Source: Bacillota bacterium (GTDB lineage: Bacteria > Bacillota > Clostridia > Peptostreptococcales > Anaerovoracaceae). From it: DNA of 14,210 bases. Under the pieces are notes generated by a model that saw only the letters and a program-made list of their open reading frames with translations, was not told the DNA's origin and ran no database searches. A program made the position numbers and the translations under genes. Below are positions 7,927-13,899 of the stretch, piece after piece; the first letter of the stretch is position 1, and each line of letters begins with the position of its first letter. The DNA lies in NCBI GenBank assembly GCA_016283945.1, contig JAEENW010000027.1, positions 1-14,210 on the forward strand. Direction: 5' to 3'.

Positions 7927-7954
7927 AATCATTCCGTTCTGTATCGATTAGACC

Positions 7955-7960
7955 TATACT
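7955..7960 (+). promoter_or_regulatory. Possible -10 box for rex
   Basis: TATACT lies 29 bases before the rex start codon and downstream of the terminator, where a rex promoter is expected. The -35 region at 17-base spacing (TTCCGT) is poor. AGGAG at 7981-7985 is the ribosome binding site. Confidence 0.35.
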
Positions 7961-7989
7961 GATAAAGGATTTCGTTTGTAAGGAGCATC

Positions 7990-8613
7990 ATGGACAGGAC
8001 TTATGTCAGCAAGGCCACTCTCGGGAGGCTTCCGCTGTATCTGAACTACATAAGGTCTCACGATCTGGGAGAGAGCATCTCATCCACCAGGATCGCCAAG
8101 GCTCTGGGGCTGGGCGAAGTGCAGGTCAGGAAGGATCTCGCCGCCGTCTGCTCCAAGGGACGCCCCAAGGTCGGCTACGAGCGCGGAGTGCTGATAAAGG
8201 CCATCGAGGACGCTCTGGGCACCAGAGACGTCACGAGGGTCATCCTCGTAGGCGCCGGCAAGCTCGGCAAGGCTCTCCTCGGCTATGACGGCTTCAGGGA
8301 GTACGGCGTGGATATAGTCGCCGGCTTCGACAGCGATCCGGGCAAGACCGGGATCCAGCCCGACGGCAAGCTGGTCTACCGCGTGGACGAGCTCGCGGAC
8401 TTCTGCAGGGACAAGGACATACACATCGGAGTGCTCACAGTCCCCGGAAGCAGCGCTCAGACCGCCGCGGACGGCATGATCGCCGCGGGCATAGACACGA
8501 TCTGGAGCTTCTCCCCCGCGGATATAAGCGTCCCTGACGGGGTGCTGCTCCGCAAGGAAAATCTGGCGCTGGGCCTCGCGCATCTGGTGCTGAGCGCCAG
8601 GACCGACAGGTAG
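7990..8613 (+). CDS. rex: Redox-sensing transcriptional repressor Rex
   Basis: 207 residues, typical length. Rex dimers bind DNA when NADH is low and release it when NADH rises, controlling fermentative and anaerobic respiratory genes. Residues 1-75 form the winged helix (STRIAKALGLGEVQVRKDLA), followed by a Rossmann domain with the nucleotide loop VGAGKLGKALLGY (G88, G90, G93) and an acidic end of beta-2 in AGFDSDPGKTG. The C-terminal domain-swap helix reads ENLALGLAHLVLSA. The wing after VRKDLA is unusual: AVCSKGRPKVGYE in place of the common YFGEFGKRGVGY, including C54. The ribosome binding site AGGAG is 4 bases before the ATG. aspA follows after 132 bases in the same direction. I could not find a TTGTnAA-type Rex operator near rex or aspA. 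Confidence 0.95.
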   Translation: MDRTYVSKATLGRLPLYLNYIRSHDLGESISSTRIAKALGLGEVQVRKDLAAVCSKGRPKVGYERGVLIKAIEDALGTRDVTRVILVGAGKLGKALLGYDGFREYGVDIVAGFDSDPGKTGIQPDGKLVYRVDELADFCRDKDIHIGVLTVPGSSAQTAADGMIAAGIDTIWSFSPADISVPDGVLLRKENLALGLAHLVLSARTDR

Positions 8614-8636
8614 GGCGCGGCAGGTGCCTCCGGAAG

Positions 8637-8654
8637 GTCCCGCCGCGGCGGGAC
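8637..8654. repeat. 18-base perfect GC palindrome between rex and aspA
   Basis: GTCCCGCCGCGGCGGGAC reads the same on both strands and would form a strong hairpin in RNA. No T run follows, so it is not a normal intrinsic terminator; it could be a processing or pausing hairpin, or a protein site. The rest of the 132-base gap (to 8745) has no clear promoter; AAGGAG at 8734-8739 is the aspA ribosome binding site. Confidence 0.6.
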
Positions 8655-8745
8655 GCGGACCGGCCGGGAACGAAACACAACAACGGCAATTAAGGGCAGA
8701 TATCCCTGTAAACAATATCTCAAGAGCAATCTTAAGGAGCAAGTA

Positions 8746-10158
8746 ATGGAAACCATCAAGAAGATCAGAATCGAAAGCGACTCCGTAGGCGAGAAGGAAG
8801 TACCTCCTGAAGCGTATTACGGCATCCAGACCCTCAGAGCAATGGAGAACTTCCCCATCACCGGAAGGCAGATGGCTCCGGAGTACGTCAAGGCTATGGC
8901 TCTTCTGAAGAAGGCCTGCGCTATCCTCAACTGCGAGGCCGGGATCATCAAGGAAGATGTCGCCAAGGCGATCATCAGCACCTGCGAAGAGATCATGGAC
9001 GGAAAGTACTATGATCAGTTCCTGGTAGACCCCGTTCAGGGCAGCGCCGGTACCTCCTACAACATGAACATGAACGAGGTCGTCGCCAACATCGCCAACG
9101 AGAAGCTCGGCGGCGGACTCGGTGATTACACTTACTGCACCCCGAACGACCACGTCAACAACGGCCAGTCCACCAACGACATCGTCCCGACCGCGGGAAA
9201 GATCGCTCTCCTCTGGCTCCTCAGACCGCTCGAGAAGAACCTCGCCGACCTCAGAGACAGCTTCCTCGCCAAGGCGAAGGAGTTTGACGGCGTCATCAAG
9301 ATGGGCCGCACCCAGATGCAGGACGCCGTTCCCATCAGGCTCGGCCAGGAGTTCAACGCCTACGCCACCGCCCTCACCAGGGCGCTCGGCAGGATCAAGG
9401 ATTCCGAGAAGGAGCTCTTTGCCATCAACATGGGCGGCTCCGCCATCGGAACCGGCATCAACGCCGATCTCCATTACTTCCACGGCATCGGCAAGAAGGT
9501 AGCCGAGCTCACCGGTGAGCCGTTCTATCAGGCTGAAGACCTCGTCGACGGAACCATGCACACCGACTGCTACTCGATGATCTCCGGAGCTCTCAAGAGC
9601 CTCGCCATCGTGCTGAACAAGATCTGCGCCGACCTCAGGATCATGTCCTCCGGCCCGGCCACCGGCTTCGGCGAGATCCACCTCCCCGAGAGACAGAACG
9701 GATCCTCCATCATGCCCGGAAAGATCAACCCCGTAATGACCGAGGTCGTGACCCAGGTCGGATTTAAGGTCATCGGCAACGACGTTACCGTTACTCTCGC
9801 CTGCGAGGGCGGCCAGCTCGAGCTCAACGCCTTCGAGCCCATCACCTTCTACAGCCTCTTCGAGTCCATCCAGATGCTGACCAACGTCATGCCCGTATTC
9901 AAGGCATACTGCGTCGACGGCATCGAGGCCAACGCCGATCACTGCAGAGAGCTCATGGAGAAGTCCGTAGGCATGGCCACCGCCCTGAACCCGTACATCG
10001 GATATAAGGCCAGCGCCAAGCTCATCAAGGACGCCAAGGCTCACGGCAAGACCCTCAAGCAGGAAGCGTACGACGAGAACATCCTCCCGCACGACCAGCT
10101 CGACGAGATCCTCGACCCGATGGCCATGACCACCCCGGGAATCGCCGGAAAGAAGTAG
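8746..10158 (+). CDS. aspA: Aspartate ammonia-lyase (aspartase)
   Basis: 470 residues. It converts L-aspartate to fumarate and ammonia in the cytoplasm as a homotetramer; fumarate can then serve as electron acceptor. It belongs to the aspartase/fumarase superfamily with the signature loop GSSIMPGKINP (319-329). Aspartase rather than fumarase is supported by GRTQMQDA (187-194, fumarase has GRTH), VQGSAGTS at 97-104 and the EGGQLELNAFEP region. By a constant offset of +2 from Bacillus AspB, the active-site residues are T103, S142-T143-N144, T189, Q190, S320, K326 and N328, all present. Two positions are unusual: Y105 after AGTS (usually Thr or Met) and NNGQSTND where MSQSTND is common. AAGGAG lies 6 bases before the ATG. 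Ile codons are all ATC and AGA is frequent, unlike neighbours, which suggests very high expression. Confidence 0.93.
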   Translation: METIKKIRIESDSVGEKEVPPEAYYGIQTLRAMENFPITGRQMAPEYVKAMALLKKACAILNCEAGIIKEDVAKAIISTCEEIMDGKYYDQFLVDPVQGSAGTSYNMNMNEVVANIANEKLGGGLGDYTYCTPNDHVNNGQSTNDIVPTAGKIALLWLLRPLEKNLADLRDSFLAKAKEFDGVIKMGRTQMQDAVPIRLGQEFNAYATALTRALGRIKDSEKELFAINMGGSAIGTGINADLHYFHGIGKKVAELTGEPFYQAEDLVDGTMHTDCYSMISGALKSLAIVLNKICADLRIMSSGPATGFGEIHLPERQNGSSIMPGKINPVMTEVVTQVGFKVIGNDVTVTLACEGGQLELNAFEPITFYSLFESIQMLTNVMPVFKAYCVDGIEANADHCRELMEKSVGMATALNPYIGYKASAKLIKDAKAHGKTLKQEAYDENILPHDQLDEILDPMAMTTPGIAGKK

Positions 10159-10193
10159 TCCGGCAGGGGATATCCCTTACAAGGCAATAAAAG

Positions 10194-10217
10194 AGCGCCC
10201 CGCGTCAGCGGGGCGCT
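10194..10217. terminator. Terminator hairpin between convergent genes
   Basis: A 10-base perfect stem (AGCGCCCCGC with GCGGGGCGCT) and loop GTCA, 35 bases after aspA. On the + strand the tail TCGTCAT is poor in T. On the - strand the hairpin is followed by CTTTTATTG, so it probably works better for the DUF4230 gene arriving from the right, and may serve both. Confidence 0.7.
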
Positions 10218-10267
10218 TCGTCATATGCGGCGATATACAGCGCTTTGTCATGCGGCTGCATGCCTAA

Positions 10268-10291
10268 CTTCGCCCGGAGAGCTTCGCCCGG
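10268..10291. repeat. Short tandem repeat CTTCGCCCGG x2
   Basis: Two copies of CTTCGCCCGG (10268-10277 and 10282-10291) separated by AGAG, just past the 3' end of the - strand gene. No function is apparent. Confidence 0.4.
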
Positions 10292-10306
10292 CTGTGGGTA
10301 TACTCT

Positions 10307-10903
10307 CTACTTGACCTCCAGCTCAAGATCTCCGGTGCTGCCCTCCAGGAGCCCGGCTATGAGGGCTCTGGCCTGCTCCAGGGCCTTCGCCTTCAGGGCC
10401 TCGCTGTCGGCGTTGCTCAGGAGGTCTTCGCGGGCGGCCTTGATGGCGTCGACCGCGTCCTCCTTGTTCGTCCAGTTGAAGAGGGCGAGGTGCTCGTCGT
10501 AGAACTCTATGGAGTCCGGATCTATCTCGACCGACTGTATCTCGGCGGGCGGGAGGGTCACGGTGACCTTGCCCTCGCCGAGCTCCACCTCGATCCTGCT
10601 GAAATCTATCCCGGCCCTCATCTTGGCGGAATAGATCATGGAGAAGGCCTTCTGGGTGAGGTAGGGGATCTTTCCGTCGGAGTACTTGATCAGTCCGCGG
10701 TAATCGAGCTCGGCGGAGACGAGTTTCGAGGCGGGGGATATCCTGTTCTCGATGTAGGCGGCGCTGATCTCGGGTCCCTTGTCTCTGGAGGCGTGATAGA
10801 GCCTCATACCCATGACGAGGACGGCGCCTGTGAGCGCGACTATCAGAAAGGCGAGCAGGAGCCTGAGCCACCTGTAAGCCGATACCTTCTCGTTGTCTGC
10901 CAT
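10307..10903 (-). CDS. Membrane-anchored DUF4230-family protein
   Basis: 198 residues from the ATG at 10903, chosen because AAAGGAGG (10909-10916 on the - strand) lies 5 bases before it; the frame runs open much further upstream, but that is the back strand of the kinase-like gene. Residues ~12-33 (WLRLLLAFLIVALTGAVLVM region) form one transmembrane helix preceded by R11 and R14, so the bulk lies outside the membrane. The outer domain (~45-198) has the DUF4230 flavour: ASKLVSAELDYRGLIKY, an AGIDFSRIEVEL strand, TVTLPPAEIQSVEIDPDSIE and a Lys/Glu/Ala-rich C-terminal helix with an ARALIAGLL segment. The function of this family is unknown. It ends with LELEVK. It is transcribed away from the kinase-like gene and ends face to face with aspA. 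Confidence 0.82.
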   Translation of the reverse strand: MADNEKVSAYRWLRLLLAFLIVALTGAVLVMGMRLYHASRDKGPEISAAYIENRISPASKLVSAELDYRGLIKYSDGKIPYLTQKAFSMIYSAKMRAGIDFSRIEVELGEGKVTVTLPPAEIQSVEIDPDSIEFYDEHLALFNWTNKEDAVDAIKAAREDLLSNADSEALKAKALEQARALIAGLLEGSTGDLELEVK

Positions 10904-11009
10904 CTGGGCCTCCTTTCGACGAAACGGCGGGAACCGGTCCCCGCGCGGGCAATGTCCGCGCCTGGCCTGCGGCGCCGCGGCTTCATGCCGGGCGTCAGTC
11001 CGCACATAA

Positions 11010-11038
11010 AGTTTAGCATCATACGGGGTCCCGTTCAA
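11010..11038 (-). promoter_or_regulatory. Promoter for the DUF4230 gene
   Basis: On the - strand, TTGAAC (11038-11033) and TAAACT (11015-11010) are 17 bases apart. The predicted start near 11003 gives a GC-rich leader of about 100 bases. The -35 lies 24 bases from the -35 of the divergent kinase-like gene. Confidence 0.5.
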
Positions 11039-11047
11039 TATCCCGAA

Positions 11048-11075
11048 TGGCCCGCTTCCTTTTGACATCGGGCCA
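11048..11075 (+). promoter_or_regulatory. Operator-like inverted repeat around the -35 box
   Basis: TGGCCCG (11048-11054) and CGGGCCA (11069-11075) are perfect 7-base inverted arms separated by 14 bases, and they enclose the TTGACA at 11062-11067. A dimeric regulator bound here would block RNA polymerase. No T run follows in either direction, which argues against a terminator. Confidence 0.45.
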
Positions 11076-11089
11076 AAAAAGTGTATAAT
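11062..11089 (+). promoter_or_regulatory. Consensus sigma-A promoter of the kinase-like gene
   Basis: TTGACA (11062-11067) and TATAAT (11084-11089) both match the consensus perfectly, with a 16-base spacer. Only six bases separate the -10 box from the ATG at 11096, so transcription should start at or next to the A of the start codon. Confidence 0.85.
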
Positions 11090-11095
11090 GCGCCT

Positions 11096-11725
11096 ATGGA
11101 AGAAAAGAAGAACGTTCTCAGGATAGAGGACGGCAAGGTCATAAAGATCTTCGCCTCTCACCTGGATTATATAACTGAATCGAGGATATACGACAAGCTC
11201 GAGGATACCGGGCTCTGCCCGCCGCTGCTCTACCGCGGAGCGGACACCATAGAGCACGCCTACGCCGAGGGGCCGCTGCTCTTCGATGAGCTGATAAAGG
11301 CCGTTGAGGACGAGCAGAGGCTGCAGCATCTCTTCGCGGTCTTCATCGCCTGGTACGGCGAGTTCAGGCGCGTGGCCGGCTGCAGCCTTGAGCACATAGA
11401 CTTCAGGGACTTCGTCCTGCAGGGCGAGCGCCTGGTCTGCGTGGACTTCGAGGCCTGCAAGCCCGACTTCATAGAGAGCGACCTTGTCAAGCTCACGGCC
11501 CAGATGTACCTCGTGCCGAAGCCCTTCTCGAGGGAGGCTGAGAGGGTCTGCAGGCTCTTCGTGAGGCAGGCTGCCCAGCGATTCTCGCTCTCGCCCGAGC
11601 TCTTCAGCTCGAGGATGAAGGCGGAGCTCGCCAGGATATGCGGGCTGCTGGGAATAGACCACGACGCGGAGACAGCCGAAGCCTTCTCTGAGAGGCTCGC
11701 GGAACTGATAAAGGGATCCCGCTAG
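11096..11725 (+). CDS. APH/protein-kinase-fold protein, probably leaderless
   Basis: 209 residues. The order of elements suggests the aminoglycoside-phosphotransferase/kinase-like fold: VLRIEDGKVIKIF (K17 as the ATP lysine), E28 in the following helix, EHIDFRDFVL (H100, D102 as the catalytic-loop pair) and VCVDFEACKP (D117 as the DFG-type metal ligand). In APH proteins the loop is usually HxDxxxxN; here the Asn position is not Asn (HIDFRDFV), so activity may be altered. The substrate is unknown and there is no reason to call it a resistance gene. No Shine-Dalgarno is present, and the ATG coincides with the predicted transcription start. A GTG at 11081 is in frame but lies across the -10 box, so it cannot be on this transcript. 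The last codons form the left arm of the terminator. Confidence 0.75.
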   Translation: MEEKKNVLRIEDGKVIKIFASHLDYITESRIYDKLEDTGLCPPLLYRGADTIEHAYAEGPLLFDELIKAVEDEQRLQHLFAVFIAWYGEFRRVAGCSLEHIDFRDFVLQGERLVCVDFEACKPDFIESDLVKLTAQMYLVPKPFSREAERVCRLFVRQAAQRFSLSPELFSSRMKAELARICGLLGIDHDAETAEAFSERLAELIKGSR

Positions 11726-11738
11726 GGGATCCCTTTTT
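11711..11738 (+). terminator. Intrinsic terminator overlapping the end of the kinase-like gene
   Basis: A perfect 10-base stem, AAGGGATCCC (11711-11720) with GGGATCCCTT (11726-11735), loop GCTAG, and T run 11734-11738. The TAG stop codon (11723-11725) is in the loop and the left arm encodes the last residues. On the - strand the tail is only CTTTATC, so termination of the convergent peptidase gene here would be weak. Confidence 0.85.
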
Positions 11739-11751
11739 ACGTGGTCTGATC

Positions 11752-11861
11752 AGCCGGTTCTGCCCGGCTTACGTGGCCCGGCGCCTTGACGGGATGTCCT
11801 GCTGCGGCGGCACTTCGTCCTGACAGGACATACTGCCGCGCCTCGCCGGCGCCCGGCGCCT
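11752..11861. repeat. GC-rich gap with several short repeats
   Basis: The gap between the converging kinase-like and peptidase genes holds AGCCGG/CCGGCT (11752-11757, 11764-11769), a direct repeat GCCCGGCGCCT (11776-11786 and 11851-11861), ATGTCCTG (11794-11801) paired with CAGGACAT (11824-11831), and a tighter dyad GTCCTG-a-CAGGAC (11817-11829). On the - strand these could fold into a terminator-like structure for the peptidase gene, although no T run follows. No coding sequence is visible. Confidence 0.45.
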
Positions 11862-11868
11862 GCCTGCG

Positions 11869-13794
11869 TCAGCCCTTGAGGTACTTGTCCATCCAGCCCG
11901 CGAGCTCGCTGAGCCTGGTCACGCGGTTGTGCGGCTTGCCTCCTCTGGACAGGCCGTGACTCTCTCCGTGGAAGAGGCAGAAGCGCGTGTCAATGCCGAA
12001 CTTCTGCAGCGCGGTGTACATCTGCAGGCCTTCTCCCATGTAGCAGCGGAAGTCCCTGTCGGAGTGGATGAAGAGGGTGGGAGTCTTGGCCCTGTCCGCG
12101 TACTTGAGCGGTGACTGCTCCCAGACGCCCTCCGGACCGTTCCAGACGTCGCCCTGCACGATCTCCTCGCCGTAGCCGAGTCCGATGTCGGTGTAGAGGT
12201 TCTGCGCGAGCCAGTTGGAGATGCTGCGGCAGCTCACTGCGGCGGCGAAGCGATCCGTGTGCCCGATGATCCAGTTGGTCATGTAGCCGCCGTAGCTTCC
12301 GCCGGTGACGCCGAGCCTGGCCCTGTCTATCATCGGATAGCTCTCGAGGACCTTGTCGGTGAAGGCCATTATGTCGTCGTAGTCTATGGTCCCGAGCTTT
12401 CCCCTCAGCTCGGCGAACTCGCTTCCGCGCCCGTCGCCGCCTCTGGGGTTGCAGTAGAACACGAAGTATCCCCTGGAGGCGAGCACCTGCATCTCGTGAT
12501 AGTATGCGAGGCCGTAGGCGCCGAAGGGACCTCCGTGGATCTCGAGGACTGCGGGATAGCTCTTCCCTTCCTCGAAGCCGGCGGGCTTGATCACGGCGCC
12601 GTTGATCTGCCAGCCGTCGCTCATGACGGACAGGGGCTCGGGCCTGGAGATCTGAAGCCCGCCGCAGAGCTCATCGTTGAAGCCTGTCAGCCTCAGCGCC
12701 TTTCCATCCTTTATCTCGTACAGCTCGGGAAGCCTGTCCTCCGCGATGCATGACGCGAGCACGCGTCCATTCTTTACGCTGATGGCGTCGATGGAGCCGT
12801 CAGCCTCGAACAGGGTACTGAGCTTTCCGCCCTCGAACTTCCTGATCACCGGCCTCATGTCGGAGACGGTGGCGTAGTAGAAGGCCTCTCCGTCGAAGGC
12901 GGTCTTGGAGCCGGCGCCGAAGCTGGAGTCGCCCGCTATGCCTCCTCCCGGGACCTCGTCCTTCTCGAAGAGCCTGACGGGACCGTCCGGGGAGAGCTTC
13001 CATACTCCGGGGATCTCGCCTGAACCGTATTTTTTCCCGTCGGTCATAGCAGCTACCGGCTCCCCGTTCAGGAAGGCGGCCCAGCTGACGAGCATGGTCT
13101 CCGGCGGGACGAGGGTCTTCTTCTCCCCGCCCTCGAGCAGGGTGACGCTGTCGTACTGCGAGGCCCTCCTGCCGTAGCGCTGGGAGACGTAGACTATCCT
13201 GCCGCCGTCGACGGCGAAGCCCGTGAGCTGCTCGTCTTCGGCGGTCACGGCCGCGGGCTCTGCGCCCGGCGCGGCGAGAGTGTAGAGCCTCAAGCGGAGC
13301 CTGTCGGTATAGCCTTTGCCGTCGAACCAGAAGGGTATCTCCTCGAAGATCTCATAGGCGCTGTCCCTCTTCTCGGCCATGTCATAGACCGCGCTGAAGG
13401 CGAAGCTCTCTCCGGTCATCTTCTTTATGTCCAGCACGGCGAAGGGAAGCTCCATGTACTTCTGGGCCTCTCCTCCGCGGAGGTCGAGGCTGTAGAAGCT
13501 CGTGGAAGGGCTCTTGTCCTTCTTAGCCGCGAATGCTGCCGGGCCGGTCTTTCTGTCGCGGACCGAGGCGAAGAGCAGTCTGTCCTCATCCAGCCAGAGC
13601 GCGCTCTTCACGTCGCGGCTCGACGTCAGCTTCCTGCAGCCGGATCCGTCCCAGAGCCACAGGTCGCTGTCGTAGCCGTTGGACTCTTTGTTTGCCTGCG
13701 AGAGGGCGAACACGGCCCTCTTCCCGTCGGGCGACCAGGCGGGAGCGGAGACGAATTTGAACGAATAAAGATCTTCTATCTCGACTTTTCTCAT
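11869..13794 (-). CDS. S9 family serine peptidase (acylaminoacyl/prolyl oligopeptidase-like)
   Basis: 641 residues, complete. It cleaves short peptides, perhaps acyl- or proline-containing, in the cytoplasm; no signal peptide is visible. Residues 1 to ~380 form the beta-propeller (repeats such as SAPAWSPDGKRAVFAL and LWLWDGSGCRKLTSS). The alpha/beta hydrolase domain has the HGGP oxyanion motif at 420-423, the nucleophile elbow GGSYGG with S500, D581 in IHSDRDFRC and H613 in GESHGLSRGG; the spacing of the triad is normal for S9. The residue after the Asp motif is Cys (FRC) where Val (FRV) is common. The start at 13794 has AAAGGAGG (13801-13808) 6 bases upstream. The exact substrate class cannot be told. 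It lies 105 bases after the mgtE end in the same direction, with a hairpin between. Confidence 0.95.
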   Translation of the reverse strand: MRKVEIEDLYSFKFVSAPAWSPDGKRAVFALSQANKESNGYDSDLWLWDGSGCRKLTSSRDVKSALWLDEDRLLFASVRDRKTGPAAFAAKKDKSPSTSFYSLDLRGGEAQKYMELPFAVLDIKKMTGESFAFSAVYDMAEKRDSAYEIFEEIPFWFDGKGYTDRLRLRLYTLAAPGAEPAAVTAEDEQLTGFAVDGGRIVYVSQRYGRRASQYDSVTLLEGGEKKTLVPPETMLVSWAAFLNGEPVAAMTDGKKYGSGEIPGVWKLSPDGPVRLFEKDEVPGGGIAGDSSFGAGSKTAFDGEAFYYATVSDMRPVIRKFEGGKLSTLFEADGSIDAISVKNGRVLASCIAEDRLPELYEIKDGKALRLTGFNDELCGGLQISRPEPLSVMSDGWQINGAVIKPAGFEEGKSYPAVLEIHGGPFGAYGLAYYHEMQVLASRGYFVFYCNPRGGDGRGSEFAELRGKLGTIDYDDIMAFTDKVLESYPMIDRARLGVTGGSYGGYMTNWIIGHTDRFAAAVSCRSISNWLAQNLYTDIGLGYGEEIVQGDVWNGPEGVWEQSPLKYADRAKTPTLFIHSDRDFRCYMGEGLQMYTALQKFGIDTRFCLFHGESHGLSRGGKPHNRVTRLSELAGWMDKYLKG

Positions 13795-13818
13795 TTGCGT
13801 CCTCCTTTTGTTATAAAC

Positions 13819-13845
13819 AGCCCCGGTCAGTGACGTGCCGGGGCT
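13819..13845 (-). terminator. Hairpin after mgtE, probable weak terminator
   Basis: AGCCCCGG and CCGGGGCT form a perfect 8-base stem with an 11-base loop. On the - strand it is followed by GTTTATAAC, a modest T-rich tail. It lies 55 bases after the mgtE stop and just before the ribosome binding site of the peptidase gene. Confidence 0.55.
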
Positions 13846-13899
13846 TTATCAGCGTTGTTCCGGACCGCCGCGGGGCGGGAGCCGGACAGTTATGGATCT

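Noticed and set aside
8614..8745. Rex operator upstream of aspA
   Set aside because: GTAAACAA at 8708-8715 resembles half a site, but there is no inverted partner at the right distance.
8080..10092. A 670-codon open frame on the - strand across rex and aspA
   Set aside because: It is the back strand of two well-recognised genes; its translation has no recognisable domain and is rich in Val, Gly and Leu as expected from GC-rich antisense.
10904..11662. Upstream extension of the DUF4230 frame to 451 codons
   Set aside because: The extra part is antisense to the kinase-like gene, and a strong ribosome binding site marks the ATG at 10903.
11096..11725. Aminoglycoside resistance gene
   Set aside because: Only the general kinase fold is suggested; the catalytic loop is atypical and nothing in the context points to resistance.
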